A stretch of DNA of 64,000 bases from Funiculus sociatus GB2-C1 (GTDB lineage Bacteria; Cyanobacteriota; Cyanobacteriia; Cyanobacteriales; FACHB-T130): the NCBI RefSeq assembly GCF_039962115.1, contig NZ_JAMPKJ010000014.1, forward strand, positions 43,020-107,019, read 5' to 3'. The notes beneath the pieces were generated by a model. The model was not told the origin of the DNA and made no database searches. It was given only the letters and a program-made list of their open reading frames with translations. The first letter of the stretch is position 1, and every line of letters begins with the position of its first letter. This document shows, piece by piece, positions 46,548 to 57,439 of this stretch. A program made the position numbers and the translations under genes.

Positions 46548-46598
46548 CTCGTTCCCAGGCTGAGCCTGGGAACGAGGGGGTGGGAGGCTGAGCCTCCC
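46548..46598. terminator. Two adjacent hairpins between argC and eno
   Basis: CTCGTTCCCAGGC (46548-46560) pairs exactly with GCCTGGGAACGAG (46564-46576) around TGA. GGGAGGC (46582-46588) pairs with GCCTCCC (46592-46598), also around TGA. The shared TGA loop and AGGCTGAGCCT core suggest a repeat family common in cyanobacteria rather than a simple terminator. It may stop both converging genes. Confidence 0.65.
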
Positions 46599-46620
46599 GT
46601 ACCGAAAACTGCGGGGATGG

Positions 46621-47919
<1,299 letters not shown>

Positions 47920-48017
47920 TCACCCTTAATAGCAAGATTGCAAGTGGCTCACATTTATGCAGGCCTTCAATCGGCTTTTAGCCCAATACAGTTCAGATAT
48001 TTCGTTGTCACACATTT

Positions 48018-48113
48018 GCTCCCCCTAGTCCCCTTCTTCAAGGGAGGTATTTTCAAAGCCCCCGAATTTATCGGGGTATCCTCAAAGCCCCCATAAATTC
48101 GGGGGTTGGGGGG
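48018..48113. repeat. Cyanobacterial CCCCC/GGGGG inverted-repeat element
   Basis: CTCCCCCTAGTCCCCTTCTT and then CCCCCGAATTTAT (48059-48071) are faced by ATAAATTCGGGGG (48093-48105), followed by TTGGGGGGATTTA. It is a small inverted repeat of the kind found in many copies in filamentous cyanobacteria. Occupies the 330-base gap between eno and gloA, in which I see no gene. Confidence 0.65.
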
Positions 48114-48243
48114 ATTTACGTTACAAATTTGTTGACATCTAGTAGTCTCACTGAACTGGATCAGGTTTTGTAGCCCGATTGTTAGAATACGTCCTGAACG
48201 GACACTCAAGCGTCATATTAAGAAGGAATTTGGGATTAAAACG

Positions 48244-48672
48244 ATGCGAATGCTACACACCATGCTGAGAGTCGGCAACTTAGAAGAGTCTTTGAAATTT
48301 TACTGCGAACTGCTGGACATGAAGTTGCTGCGCCAAAAAGATTATCCTGGCGGCGAATTTACCCTGGCTTTTGTGGGTTATGGCGATGAGTCTGACCACA
48401 CGGTGTTAGAACTAACCTACAACTGGGGCAAAGAACAGTACGATTTGGGAGATGCCTACGGTCACATTGCTATTGGTGTTGATGATATTTACGCCACCTG
48501 TAATGAAATAAAGGCGCGTGGCGGCAAAGTCTCGCGGGAACCAGGGCCCATGAAGCACGGTTCGACGGTGATAGCGTTTGTGGAAGACCCGAATGGATAC
48601 AAGGTGGAGTTGATTCAACTGGGGACTCAGGGTGCCCAAAAGCAGGAAGCGGCTGAAGCAGCAAGTCGCTAG
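48244..48672 (+). CDS. gloA: Lactoylglutathione lyase (glyoxalase I)
   Basis: 142 residues. It converts the methylglyoxal-glutathione hemithioacetal to S-lactoylglutathione. Metal ligands: His in MLHTMLRVGN, Glu in VLELTYNW, His in YGHIAIGVDD and Glu in GYKVELIQ, the canonical HEHE set. RVGNLEESLKFYCELLDMKL is the family N-terminus. A Rho-independent terminator follows at 48718. Intact and close to the E. coli GloA length. Confidence 0.95.
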   Translation: MRMLHTMLRVGNLEESLKFYCELLDMKLLRQKDYPGGEFTLAFVGYGDESDHTVLELTYNWGKEQYDLGDAYGHIAIGVDDIYATCNEIKARGGKVSREPGPMKHGSTVIAFVEDPNGYKVELIQLGTQGAQKQEAAEAASR

Positions 48673-48717
48673 ATTTGCGATGTCGCTCGCGCCCTTATAG
48701 AGTGGGGCTATACAGAC

Positions 48718-48747
48718 AAAGCCCGCGCACCATCCGGGCTTTTTTTG
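48718..48747 (+). terminator. Rho-independent terminator after gloA
   Basis: AAAGCCCG (48718-48725) pairs with CGGGCTTT (48735-48742) around a 9-base loop, and runs directly into a T-tract to 48747. Confidence 0.85.
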
Positions 48748-48944
48748 CATCCTACCCAATACTTTTTTTGTTAGCGATGTTCATCTTTTCTAGAAATTAG
48801 CCGAGCTGAACTAGACAGCAATTATACTGAGACATTAAGAGTACAAGTTGTCATAAAAAGAACAAGTTGTAAACAAAAACCTCAATACTGGCGAGGTTGT
48901 TACCCCGCCCGCTTGTTGGCGAAGGATATCTGTATTTTTGCCAA

Positions 48945-48975
48945 TAAAAAAGGGGCGGTCAAAATGCCCACCCCT
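48945..48975 (-). terminator. Rho-independent terminator after tkt
   Basis: On the minus strand AGGGGTGG pairs with CCGCCCCT (one G-U pair) and is followed by TTTTTT. It lies 22 bases beyond the tkt stop, where transcription of that gene would end. Confidence 0.8.
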
Positions 48976-48996
48976 CAAGAGATTATTGAGTTGTTA

Positions 48997-51009
48997 TTAA
49001 CCGAGCAATTCTTTAGCCTTGGCAACTACGTTGTCAACAGTGAAGCCAAACTTCTCTAGAGCCACGGGGCCGGGGGCGGAAACGCCAAAACGGTCAACGC
49101 TGATCATCGCGCCTTCACTGCCAATGTAACGGCACCAGCCGAAGCTAGAAGCTGCTTCCACAGCTAAGCGCTTAGTGACACCTTTAGGTAACACAGACTC
49201 GCGGTAAGCCGCATCCTGCGCGTCGAACAGTTCCCAGCTAGGTATGGAGACGACGCGGACTTTCTTGCCTTCACCGCGCAGCTTGTCGGCTGCACCAGCG
49301 CAGAGTTGAAGTTCGCTACCTGTACCCATCAGGATGATGTCAGGAGTACCATCGCTGTCAGAGAGGGTGTAAGCACCCTTAGCCACGCCTTCAATAGAAG
49401 TGCCAGGCAAGTTGGGCTGTGCTAGACGAGACAGCGCCAGCAACGTCGGGCGATTTTGGTTAGCAGCTTCAATCGCTACCTTATAAGAACCAGAGGTTTC
49501 GTTACCATCAGCGGGACGAATCACTGTTAGCTGGGGAATTGCCCGCAGAGATGCGATGGTTTCAACTGGTTGGTGGGTGGGGCCATCTTCACCTAGCTGG
49601 ATGGAGTCGTGGGTCATCACCCAGATAGCACCTGCGTGGGACAATGCTGAAATACGAATCGCCGCCCGCATATAGTCAGCAAAAACTAAGAAGGTGGCAC
49701 CGTAAGGGATTAATCCGGAACCATGTAGCGCAATGCCGTTACAAATCGCTCCCATGCCGTGTTCGCGGACACCAAAGCGGATGTTGCGATTTTCGTAATG
49801 ACCGGGCTGGAAGTCGCCGGAAGACTTGAGCAAGGTCATGCAGGAGTGAGCTAAGTCAGCAGAACCGCCAAGTAATCCGGGGACAACATCAGCCAAGGCG
49901 TTGAGGCACTTACCAGACTGATTGCGGGTGGAATCTGCCTTATCTTCTGGGGTGTAGGTAGGTAGTACCTTCTCCCAACCTTCTGCCAGTTTGCCGCTGA
50001 GCATTTGTTCTAGTTGGGCTGCTTCGGCACCATACTTGGCTTTGTAATCGGCGAAGTTCTTATTCCACTCTTCCTCGTACTTAGCACCGCGTTCAACGGC
50101 TTTGCGCCAATGGTTGAGGGCATCTTCTGGAACCTGAAAAGGCTCGTATTCCCAACCGAGTTTTTCACGGGTTGCAGTTACTTCTGAGCCACCCAATGCG
50201 GAACCGTGGACACCTGCGGTATTGGCTTTATTGGGGGAGCCGTAACCAATGGTGGTGCGGACTTTGATCATTGAGGGCTTATCTGTGACAGCTTTTGCTG
50301 CTTCAATTGCTTTGTGAATTGCCTCTAGGTCGGTATTGCCGTCTTCTACAGTCAGAACGTGCCAACCGTAAGCTTCAAAGCGCTTACCGACATCTTCGGT
50401 GAAAGCTAGGTCAGTGGAGCCATCGATGGAAATGTGGTTGTCGTCGTACAGAGCAATGAGTTTACCCAAACCCAAGTGTCCCGCCAAGGAACAAGCTTCG
50501 CCGGAAACACCTTCCATGTTGCAACCATCACCTAAAATTACATAGGTATAGTGGTCTACGATGGTGCTATCGGGCTTGTTAAACTTAGCTGCTAGGTGAG
50601 CTTCAGCGATCGCTAAGCCTACAGCGTTAGAAATACCTTGTCCTAATGGCCCCGTCGTGACTTCCACTCCAGGTGTCATGAAGTTTTCCGGGTGTCCTGG
50701 GGTTCTTGATTCCCACTGACGGAACTCCTTGATGTCTTCCAGCGTCACGCTGTCGTAGCCAGCTAGATACAGCAGGGCATACTGTAACATTGAGCCATGT
50801 CCAGCGGAGAGGACAAAGCGATCGCGGTTAAACCACTTGGGGTTTTTCGGGTTACACCGCATAAAGCGATCCCAAAGCACAAATGCCATCGGTGCAGCGC
50901 CCATTGGTAGCCCTGGATGGCCTGATTTTGCCTTCTCTACGGCATCAATCGCCAGAAAGCGGATGGAATTAATACAAAGTTCTTCGAGTGATTGGGTTGC
51001 AACAACCAT
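48997..51009 (-). CDS. tkt: Transketolase
   Basis: 670 residues. Thiamine-diphosphate enzyme of the Calvin cycle and pentose phosphate pathway. N-terminal [22 protein letters not shown] motif [20 protein letters not shown] with DDNHISIDG, Pyr domain [16 protein letters not shown] and [11 protein letters not shown], plus C-terminal [16 protein letters not shown]. Complete. It lies downstream of fabF and acpP in the arrangement acpP-fabF-tkt, which is conserved in cyanobacteria. A terminator closes it. Confidence 0.96.
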   Translation of the reverse strand: MVVATQSLEELCINSIRFLAIDAVEKAKSGHPGLPMGAAPMAFVLWDRFMRCNPKNPKWFNRDRFVLSAGHGSMLQYALLYLAGYDSVTLEDIKEFRQWESRTPGHPENFMTPGVEVTTGPLGQGISNAVGLAIAEAHLAAKFNKPDSTIVDHYTYVILGDGCNMEGVSGEACSLAGHLGLGKLIALYDDNHISIDGSTDLAFTEDVGKRFEAYGWHVLTVEDGNTDLEAIHKAIEAAKAVTDKPSMIKVRTTIGYGSPNKANTAGVHGSALGGSEVTATREKLGWEYEPFQVPEDALNHWRKAVERGAKYEEEWNKNFADYKAKYGAEAAQLEQMLSGKLAEGWEKVLPTYTPEDKADSTRNQSGKCLNALADVVPGLLGGSADLAHSCMTLLKSSGDFQPGHYENRNIRFGVREHGMGAICNGIALHGSGLIPYGATFLVFADYMRAAIRISALSHAGAIWVMTHDSIQLGEDGPTHQPVETIASLRAIPQLTVIRPADGNETSGSYKVAIEAANQNRPTLLALSRLAQPNLPGTSIEGVAKGAYTLSDSDGTPDIILMGTGSELQLCAGAADKLRGEGKKVRVVSIPSWELFDAQDAAYRESVLPKGVTKRLAVEAASSFGWCRYIGSEGAMISVDRFGVSAPGPVALEKFGFTVDNVVAKAKELLG

Positions 51010-51211
51010 GATTTATTCTACTTAACGACGGGTTAGCACGCTTTTTGGATGAGCTGGAAATTGAATGCTCTGGGATCGCCCTAAGCACCCATTACCCGAT
51101 TATCATCCCATTAGCAGGACTTATGGGCAAGCTGTGGAAAAGACGAAATTATGAAAGATGAAGACTAAAACGTTTGAGTCTTCACCTGACCTATTTATAT
51201 TTTTATCGCCT

Positions 51212-52462
51212 CTAGACGTACTTTTTAAATGCTAAGGTTACGTTGTGACCGCCAAATCCGAAAGAATTTGAAAGTGCTACGTCTACTTTTGAAGAGCGAC
51301 TTGTGTGGGGGACATAATCCAGATCGCACCCCTCATCGGGATTTTCTAAGTTGATTGTGGGTGGAATTTGGTCATTGGCAATTGCCATCACCGTAGCGAC
51401 CGCTTCAATACCACCGCTTCCGCCTAAAAGATGACCAGTCATGGACTTGGTGGAGCTAATTGCTACTTTGTAGGCACTGTCGCCCAAAGCTTTTTTAATC
51501 GCGGCTGTTTCCGTGACATCATTCGCCTGGGTACTGGTGCCGTGGGCGTTGATGTAGCTTACCAGATCGGGAGTTAAGGAGGCATCCTTTAAAGCCATTT
51601 GCATAGCTCTGAAGGCACCTTCGCCACCGGGAACTGGTGCTGTCATGTGATAGGCATCGCAAGTCATGCCGTAACCGACAACTTCGGCATAAATTCTGGC
51701 TCCCCGACTGAGGGCGTGTTCTAATTCTTCTAGAATTAGAATGCCAGAGCCTTCGCCCATGACGAAGCCATCGCGATCGCGATCGAACGGACGAGAAGCT
51801 GTTTGCGGGTCATCATTGCGCGTTGAAAGCGCCCGCAACGCACAAAATCCAGCAAACGACAAAGGCGTTACCGCCGCTTCTGTCCCACCGCAGATCATCG
51901 CCTGAGCATATCCTCGCTGAATCAAGCGAAAAGCATCTCCTACCGCATTAGAACCTGCGGCACAAGCTGTCACCGTGCAGTTGTTTGGCCCTTTGGCGCC
52001 CGTGTGAATTGCTGTTAACCCAGCTGCCATGTTGGCGATCATCATGGGAATCATAAACGCACTACACCGATCCGGGCCGCGATTCAGGTAGACTTCTTGC
52101 TGGTCTTCGAGTACCTTGATACCGCCAATGCCCGTACCAATGATGATGCCCACTTGTTCTGCATTCAGATCGTTGATGACAAATTTAGCGTCTGCGATCG
52201 CTTGTTTGCTGGCACTAACCGCAAACTGGGCAAATCGATCCATCCGCTTAGCTTCCTTACGATCCAGGTACTCGTGGGGGTCGAATCCTTTTACCTCCCC
52301 AGCAAAGCGACAATCGTGCTTGGATGGATCGAACAAGGTTATCGGGGCTATTCCATTGCGACCGCTCAACAACCCTGCCCAATAATCAGCCAAATTGTTG
52401 CCAATCGGTGTAATCGCGCCGAGACCTGTTACAACAACCCGCTTGCATTCAAAATTTGTCAT
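51212..52462 (-). CDS. fabF: 3-oxoacyl-ACP synthase II
   Basis: 416 residues from ATG 52462 (MTNFECKRVVVTGLGAITPI). It condenses malonyl-ACP with acyl-ACP in fatty acid elongation. Catalytic Cys in NCTVTACAAGSNAV, His in INAHGTSTQANDVTE and His in KSMTGHLLGGSGGIE form the Cys-His-His triad. The gap to acpP upstream is 206 bases, and to tkt downstream 202 bases. Full length. Confidence 0.96.
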   Translation of the reverse strand: MTNFECKRVVVTGLGAITPIGNNLADYWAGLLSGRNGIAPITLFDPSKHDCRFAGEVKGFDPHEYLDRKEAKRMDRFAQFAVSASKQAIADAKFVINDLNAEQVGIIIGTGIGGIKVLEDQQEVYLNRGPDRCSAFMIPMMIANMAAGLTAIHTGAKGPNNCTVTACAAGSNAVGDAFRLIQRGYAQAMICGGTEAAVTPLSFAGFCALRALSTRNDDPQTASRPFDRDRDGFVMGEGSGILILEELEHALSRGARIYAEVVGYGMTCDAYHMTAPVPGGEGAFRAMQMALKDASLTPDLVSYINAHGTSTQANDVTETAAIKKALGDSAYKVAISSTKSMTGHLLGGSGGIEAVATVMAIANDQIPPTINLENPDEGCDLDYVPHTSRSSKVDVALSNSFGFGGHNVTLAFKKYV

Positions 52463-52668
52463 GATGCCAATACTAAAAGGGTTTTTACACCCAGAACGCG
52501 GAAACACTATACAGAACTGACTGAGCTAAGAATACTGAGAACTTCAGTATCACTTACTATTTTCAACTATCGCCCTCGCGTCGGGGCGAGTGCGTACACA
52601 TTGTGTTAATCCAATGTTAGAAGAAATTTTCGTCTTACCCGCCCCTACAGCACTCAGCACACTAGAAT

Positions 52669-52920
52669 TTATGCCGAAGCCGTGACTTTGTTGTTGATGT
52701 AGTCCACAACGGCTTGAACAGTGGCAATCTGTTCAGCTGCTTCGTCTGGAATTTCGATATCAAACTCTTCTTCTAGGGCCATGACGAGTTCAACCGTATC
52801 CAGGGAATCCGCTCCCAGATCGTTAGCAAAGTTCGCTTGCGGCACTACTTGATCGGGTTCAACCTCTAGTTGTTCCGCCACAATCTTCTTGACTCTTGCA
52901 AAAATTTCCTCTTGGCTCAT
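52669..52920 (-). CDS. acpP: Acyl carrier protein
   Basis: 83 residues. The phosphopantetheine attachment Ser lies in [19 protein letters not shown]. Helix I is [15 protein letters not shown] and helix [21 protein letters not shown]. It carries growing acyl chains for FabF, encoded next on the same strand. AGAGGATTAAT precedes the ATG. Confidence 0.97.
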   Translation of the reverse strand: MSQEEIFARVKKIVAEQLEVEPDQVVPQANFANDLGADSLDTVELVMALEEEFDIEIPDEAAEQIATVQAVVDYINNKVTASA

Positions 52921-53384
52921 ATTAATCCTCTACCCAGTCTCCAGAACTTGCTATATAGGGTGATACGGTTTTTAAGCATTTTTTCATCTTATCTGAAAGA
53001 GGGACAACAAAAGCGATAGATAGTCGCTTATCCAAGTGGCACTTAGTTGGAGTCGGGGAGCAGCACACTGGGGAACAGCCAAATTGAGTTACCATAACAA
53101 TCTGAAAACTCTGCCCACAAAGCTTTTCAGCTCACTGAGATCAGAATAAAATTTTAATAATATTAATAACAATCCTGAAATCTACAACAGTTGTCTGTGG
53201 ACTCAAATACAAGACTTAACCCCCAGCCTGCTCACTCCCTCCCCAGTGGGGAAGATCGGGAAAAATTTTTATTTTTATCATTACAACCAAGGGAGATGTT
53301 TGTCGCCCTCGTGACGAGACACTACAAACGAAGAGATATATTGCAACTCCTTCAAGGGCTGCGATATATTGAGCCAAGGCTTAT
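52921..53384. other. Intergenic region between acpP and the ATP-grasp gene
   Basis: 464 bases without a convincing gene; it probably holds the acpP promoter. A weak inverted repeat, GATATATTGCA (53334) against TGCGATATATT (53358), lies just past the end of the ATP-grasp gene on its strand. No small ORF resembling a peptide precursor was seen. Confidence 0.45.
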
Positions 53385-54656
53385 TTAGCTAACTAACTGC
53401 AACCCCTTATCATACAGGCTCTGCTCAATGCTCTGCATCTCCTCAAGGGTTTCTCCAGCGACGATTCCGTAAATTTCTGTGTAGATTTTGCCATATTTAA
53501 CCTTCTCCAGAGCTGACAGGATCGTGAAGTCGTGGCGCTCTAGTTCTGGCTTTAGGTTGACTAGAATCGACTCCAAGGTTCCATCCATACGGTAGTCACT
53601 CGAATATGTAGCGACTTGCTTCCCTAGTTCCAGCAGCCTATGACGCTGCAAGCACAGAGGCGTTGAGCCATTAACTCGAAAATTGGCATCGATCGCGTAA
53701 AGTTCACCGTCTTTATTTTCCAACACGTCGAACCCAATAACGCCGAAATATCCCTGCTGGTTAGCATACTGACCGACAGCAGCAATCATCTCATAGAACT
53801 TGCTCATGTCAGTACGGTAGTGAATCAGCCCCCCTAGATATTTACCGTCAGGGGTGACGAGTTGCTGAGTAACACCGATCAGGGTGATGTCTCCTACCTT
53901 ATTGACGTAAAACTGCACGCAGTAGTTTTGCACTTCATTTTTGACGAACTCCGAGACGATGATGGTATCCACCAGCTTGATACCCAGATATTTCCTGATT
54001 TCTTCCAAAGAGTAGTTCAGGTGGCTGGAGCTTTTGATAATATAAGTACCTTCGCCTGAGAGTCCGTGAGATGTTTTGATCAAGTAGGGGAATTGCTCTG
54101 GTAACTTAATCTCATCAACATTGCAGGCGTGCAGATTGTAGCTCTGATACTTTGGACAGGGCACCCCAAGATCGGCTAGCGTCACTTTGCTCAGGAGACG
54201 GTAGTGAGTATCTGGATCGACAGCGTGCTTCTGGGGAAGTAAACCATCGAAAGGGAATAAGGTAATAACTCGCTCGAAGCGATCGCTCTGATTGAGTTCA
54301 TCTAAATAAACCTGCCGATCCAACAGTTCCAAATTGTTGTAGCCAAAACCAAAACACTCTCGCCAGTAGTCAATTAACAGGTCTGGCGGGGGACTAAGAA
54401 TAATACCGGGAATGGTATCCCCCAGAACCGCCAGGTTTTTCCAAGGTTCCTTCTCACCAATCTTGTCATAGCCAGTTTTGGTGGCTTCATCACTACCGTC
54501 TTGAAGGAAGTATTTTTTCGTGTTGGGATAAGTTGCCCAACTAGCAGTCGCGGGGTAATTCAAGATAAACGTATACCCCGCATCTGTTATGTCTTGGGCA
54601 AACAGCTCAGAAAAAGAACTTCCTTGGAAATACTGGAAGTTGTATTGAGGGTTCAT
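53385..54656 (-). CDS. ATP-grasp ligase with pre-ATP-grasp domain
   Basis: 423 residues, specific function unrecognised. The N-terminal half (about 1-165) looks like a pre-ATP-grasp substrate domain (FILNYPATASWATYPNTKKY, GIILSPPPDLLIDYWRECFG). The ATP-grasp core is PYLIKTSHGLSGEGTYIIK (nucleotide lid), VDTIIVSEFVKNEVQNYCVQ, GVIGFDVLENKDGELYAIDA and ANFRVNGSTPL (Mg2+ Asn/Asp site). The superfamily makes amide or peptide bonds through acyl phosphates. It lies 54 bases downstream of an isoaspartyl peptidase gene on the same strand, so an amino acid or small peptide substrate is likely. Confidence 0.8.
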   Translation of the reverse strand: MNPQYNFQYFQGSSFSELFAQDITDAGYTFILNYPATASWATYPNTKKYFLQDGSDEATKTGYDKIGEKEPWKNLAVLGDTIPGIILSPPPDLLIDYWRECFGFGYNNLELLDRQVYLDELNQSDRFERVITLFPFDGLLPQKHAVDPDTHYRLLSKVTLADLGVPCPKYQSYNLHACNVDEIKLPEQFPYLIKTSHGLSGEGTYIIKSSSHLNYSLEEIRKYLGIKLVDTIIVSEFVKNEVQNYCVQFYVNKVGDITLIGVTQQLVTPDGKYLGGLIHYRTDMSKFYEMIAAVGQYANQQGYFGVIGFDVLENKDGELYAIDANFRVNGSTPLCLQRHRLLELGKQVATYSSDYRMDGTLESILVNLKPELERHDFTILSALEKVKYGKIYTEIYGIVAGETLEEMQSIEQSLYDKGLQLVS

Positions 54657-54710
54657 AGGGAGATGCCTGGAGGTCTCAAAACCGTTACTTACTAGAAGCA
54701 GTCAAAGCAA

Positions 54711-55637
54711 TTATGCGCTTTTAGCGAAACGCTCGTCTTCCTTCTTTGTAAATACTGCTGCCCGATCCATTTCTGAGCTTCTATAGGCAACTGCCATGTC
54801 TTGGGAATTATACGCCCAACCGATTTGTCCGTGAGGATCTAAAACAATACATCCGGCTTCTCCAGAAACCTGCTGCTTGAGCTTATCGATTGCCGTCTGA
54901 GCTGCTTCCTCTGGATGACGTGAAGCGGAGCCATTCGAGCTAGGGGAATTACCCGCCAATAGATCGACAGCAGTCCTAGCCAACCCCACCGGGATTATAG
55001 ACTCGCCATCGCCTGTAGTTGAGCAAGCACCCTGAGTATTCGCGTACAAGCCAGCTCCCACCAGTGCGGTATCGCCTACACGACCTGGTAGTTGGTTCTC
55101 AAGACCTCCCGTTGAGGTTCCGGCAACCAAGTTACCATTGATATCCAGCGCCACACAGCCGACAGTAGCAGGGCGATCATGCGGCGTGTTCTGCTGCTCC
55201 CACTCCTCCTCCTGTTCATCACTAATCAAATCGGTAGGCTCGCACATCTCGCATCCATGCTTAGCAGCAAAACGTTCTGCACCTTCTGCTACAAGCAGCG
55301 AGGGCTTTTCCTCTAAAATTTTCCTTGCCACTGAAATTGGATGAGAGATTCGCTGTACTGCTGCCACACCTCCCCACCGCAATTTGTCACTTTCCATCAT
55401 CGCAGCATCCAGGTACACTTCACCTTCAAGATCGAGGGTGGCACCCAGGCTGGCGTTGAAGGTTGCATCGCTCTCCAGGACTCGGATGGCAGCCTCAACT
55501 GCGTCTTTGGCATCACCGCCTTGTTCAAGCACAGCCCAACCTGCCTCGACAGCAGCTAAACAACCTTTTGTATTCGCTGTTGTCTTATCTTCTGAAATGG
55601 TTTTTGCTCCACCATGCACGATGATCGCTATTGTCAT
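54711..55637 (-). CDS. Isoaspartyl peptidase / plant-type L-asparaginase (Ntn hydrolase)
   Basis: 308 residues from ATG 55637, with GGAGG seven bases upstream. IAIIVHGGAKTI is the N-terminal start; the Thr in RPATVGCVALD is the autoprocessing nucleophile, preceded by a variable linker; STGGLENQLPGRVGDTALVG and ANTQGACSTTGDGE form the substrate site. The family hydrolyses beta-aspartyl dipeptides and asparagine, and in cyanobacteria the beta-Asp-Arg dipeptide from cyanophycin. It forms a tight pair with the ATP-grasp gene. Confidence 0.9.
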   Translation of the reverse strand: MTIAIIVHGGAKTISEDKTTANTKGCLAAVEAGWAVLEQGGDAKDAVEAAIRVLESDATFNASLGATLDLEGEVYLDAAMMESDKLRWGGVAAVQRISHPISVARKILEEKPSLLVAEGAERFAAKHGCEMCEPTDLISDEQEEEWEQQNTPHDRPATVGCVALDINGNLVAGTSTGGLENQLPGRVGDTALVGAGLYANTQGACSTTGDGESIIPVGLARTAVDLLAGNSPSSNGSASRHPEEAAQTAIDKLKQQVSGEAGCIVLDPHGQIGWAYNSQDMAVAYRSSEMDRAAVFTKKEDERFAKSA

Positions 55638-55650
55638 ATTCCTCCACCAA

Positions 55651-55935
55651 TTAAATTGAATTTGAATACAGCACGTTTGGCGTTGACTGATCCTCGCTAG
55701 AAGTTTCAACTGCTTTAACTGCCTTGACTTGTTCAAAAACAGTTGCATCAGCAACGACTGGAACCGCGTTACTGCCCATGCGAGGAATCTTGTCTACACG
55801 AAGGTTTAACCCTACCTGACTACAAGCAGCCACTACCAAGTTGACGCCCTGTTTAGCAAATTGCAGAACAGTTTCGCGCCTGATATTGCAAGAAACTCCC
55901 AAGATGGCGACAACTTGTTGATTGACAAGCTTGCG
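55651..55935 (-). pseudogene. Truncated short-chain dehydrogenase/reductase remnant
   Basis: The minus-strand frame reads QQVVAILGVSCNIRRETVLQ, FAKQGVNLVVAACSQVGLNL, then PRMGSNAVPVVADATVFEQV and KAVKAVETSSEDQ before a stop. This is the first 75-80 residues of an SDR (GASxGIGRxT, VVVAARS, VVADV), but the nucleotide motif is altered (GVSCNIRR) and the chain ends before the NAG and YxxxK catalytic motifs. A stop upstream leaves only a TTG (55902) as start. It ends 13 bases before the isoaspartyl peptidase ATG, so it may be read through but cannot be active. Confidence 0.7.
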
Positions 55936-56372
55936 TTACATCCTTGTCGTTTTTTGCTGATGGCTGGGAATGTTTACGGGGCAGTCGCTTCTTAACAGAA
56001 TAGATGGCGTTGTTTTATAAAGCTTCTACCGCAGGAGGCGACTCGCTTTCTCTACAGACGGAGTTCTACATTACGTCAATCTGTATTTTTCGATACATTA
56101 TTTTTTAAAATTCTGCAAGCGCGAGCGATAGACTGTCCGGTTATTTCAAGGCAGCCTCATCCCAATCAAAAAGTAGCTGTATCTATCCTCACAATGAGAT
56201 TCAATACCAGCCCATCTGTATACCGGCAAACGCCCAACTCACATCGAGAAGGTTTTATGTTTATCTTCGCAACGTGACCTAATAATTCCCCGTTCAAGAG
56301 CGATGATAGAGATATAAGCTTGTTTCCCACACGCTACGCTCATGCGATCGCGTGTTTTCTTCACCCAAGGCT
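55936..56372. other. Intergenic region
   Basis: About 437 bases without a recognisable gene. It contains CACACGCTACGCTCATGCGA at 56331, another of the GCGTAGCG-type short repeats, just before the HdrB-like gene. No promoter could be pinned down. Confidence 0.45.
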
Positions 56373-57278
56373 ATGCCATCCCAAACTCTCAGATATGCTT
56401 ACTTCCCCGGCTGCGTTGCCCAAGGAGCTTGCCGGGAACTTTACCAGTCTACAGCAGCCCTCACCCAAGCACTGGGCATTGAACTCATTGAACTGAAAAA
56501 AGCCTCCTGTTGCGGTTCTGGCACCTTCAAAGAAGATTCCCAACTGCTAGAAGATACCGTTAACGCCCGCAATATTGCTCTAGCCGAGCAACTGAATCTG
56601 CCGTTACTCACACATTGCAGCACTTGTCAAGGGGTGATTGGGCATGTGGATGAGCGTTTGAAGGAATCCCAACAAACCAACCCAAACTACTTTGAGCAGG
56701 TTAATGGCTTATTGAAAAAAGAAGGCTGTTCGCCTTATCGTGGTAGTACCGAAGTTAAACACCTACTATGGGCGTTAGTAGCAGATTACGGACTAGAAGA
56801 ACTGCAAAACCGGGTTAGCCGCAAGCTTGCTGGGTTGAAGTGTGCAGCATTTTATGGTTGCTATTTGCTACGCGCCCAAACTCATATACCCTACGACGAC
56901 CCATTGGAACCAGAATCAATGGAGAATGTGTTCCGGACGCTGGGGGCGACACCAATTTATTACCGAGGACGCACCCAATGCTGCGGCTGGCCTCTTTCTA
57001 GCTATGCGACGACGCAATCTTTTAAGATGGCTGGTTCACACATCCAAGAAGCACTTGACGCTGGTGCTGATTGTATGGTAACGCCTTGCCCATTGTGTCA
57101 CCTGAATTTAGATTCTCGTCAACCGGAAGTTGAAAAGGTGATCGGCAAGACTTTGGGTTTGCCAGTGCTACATCTACCTCAGCTTATCTGCCTCGCATTG
57201 GGGATTAGTCCGCAACAACTCGGTTTGGATCGGCACATTGTCTCAACTCGTCCAGTGTTGGAAAAATTAGGCTTTTAG
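56373..57278 (+). CDS. HdrB-like (CoB-CoM heterodisulfide reductase subunit B family) CCG-domain protein
   Basis: About 301 residues from ATG 56373 (GTG 56352 is possible). Two cysteine-rich CCG domains: RYAYFPGCVAQGACRELYQS with SCCGSGTFKED and HCSTCQGVIG; then CAAFYGCYLLRAQ with QCCGWPLSSYATT and CPLCHLNLD. Such CxnCCGxnCxxC sites bind a noncubane Fe-S centre in HdrB. In cyanobacteria the protein is not methanogenic; it has been annotated as a succinate-dehydrogenase-like or electron-transfer subunit. No HdrA/C-like partner is adjacent. Confidence 0.87.
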   Translation: MPSQTLRYAYFPGCVAQGACRELYQSTAALTQALGIELIELKKASCCGSGTFKEDSQLLEDTVNARNIALAEQLNLPLLTHCSTCQGVIGHVDERLKESQQTNPNYFEQVNGLLKKEGCSPYRGSTEVKHLLWALVADYGLEELQNRVSRKLAGLKCAAFYGCYLLRAQTHIPYDDPLEPESMENVFRTLGATPIYYRGRTQCCGWPLSSYATTQSFKMAGSHIQEALDAGADCMVTPCPLCHLNLDSRQPEVEKVIGKTLGLPVLHLPQLICLALGISPQQLGLDRHIVSTRPVLEKLGF

Positions 57279-57334
57279 TTTGAAGCTGTTCCACATTTAA
57301 TGAAGCAGGTCGTCAAACCCTGAGTGAGGGACAC

Positions 57335-57367
57335 AGATGCCCGACTTCTCTAAGAAGTCGGGCATCT
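57335..57367. terminator. Perfect 15-bp hairpin between convergent genes
   Basis: AGATGCCCGACTTCT (57335-57349) is exactly complementary to AGAAGTCGGGCATCT (57353-57367) around a CTA loop. It sits between the converging HdrB-like and CPBP genes; no long T-tract follows, but the position and stability fit a bidirectional terminator. Confidence 0.7.
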
Positions 57368-57439
57368 CTCCAGATAGCCTGTACTTCATCCGACTGCAAG
57401 CCGGTGTATAAGCACTTGTTGGGTAAGTGAATAACTTTT

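Noticed and set aside
47967..48209. 80-codon minus frame between eno and gloA
   Set aside because: It is composed of the inverted-repeat element at 48018-48113 and low-complexity flanks.
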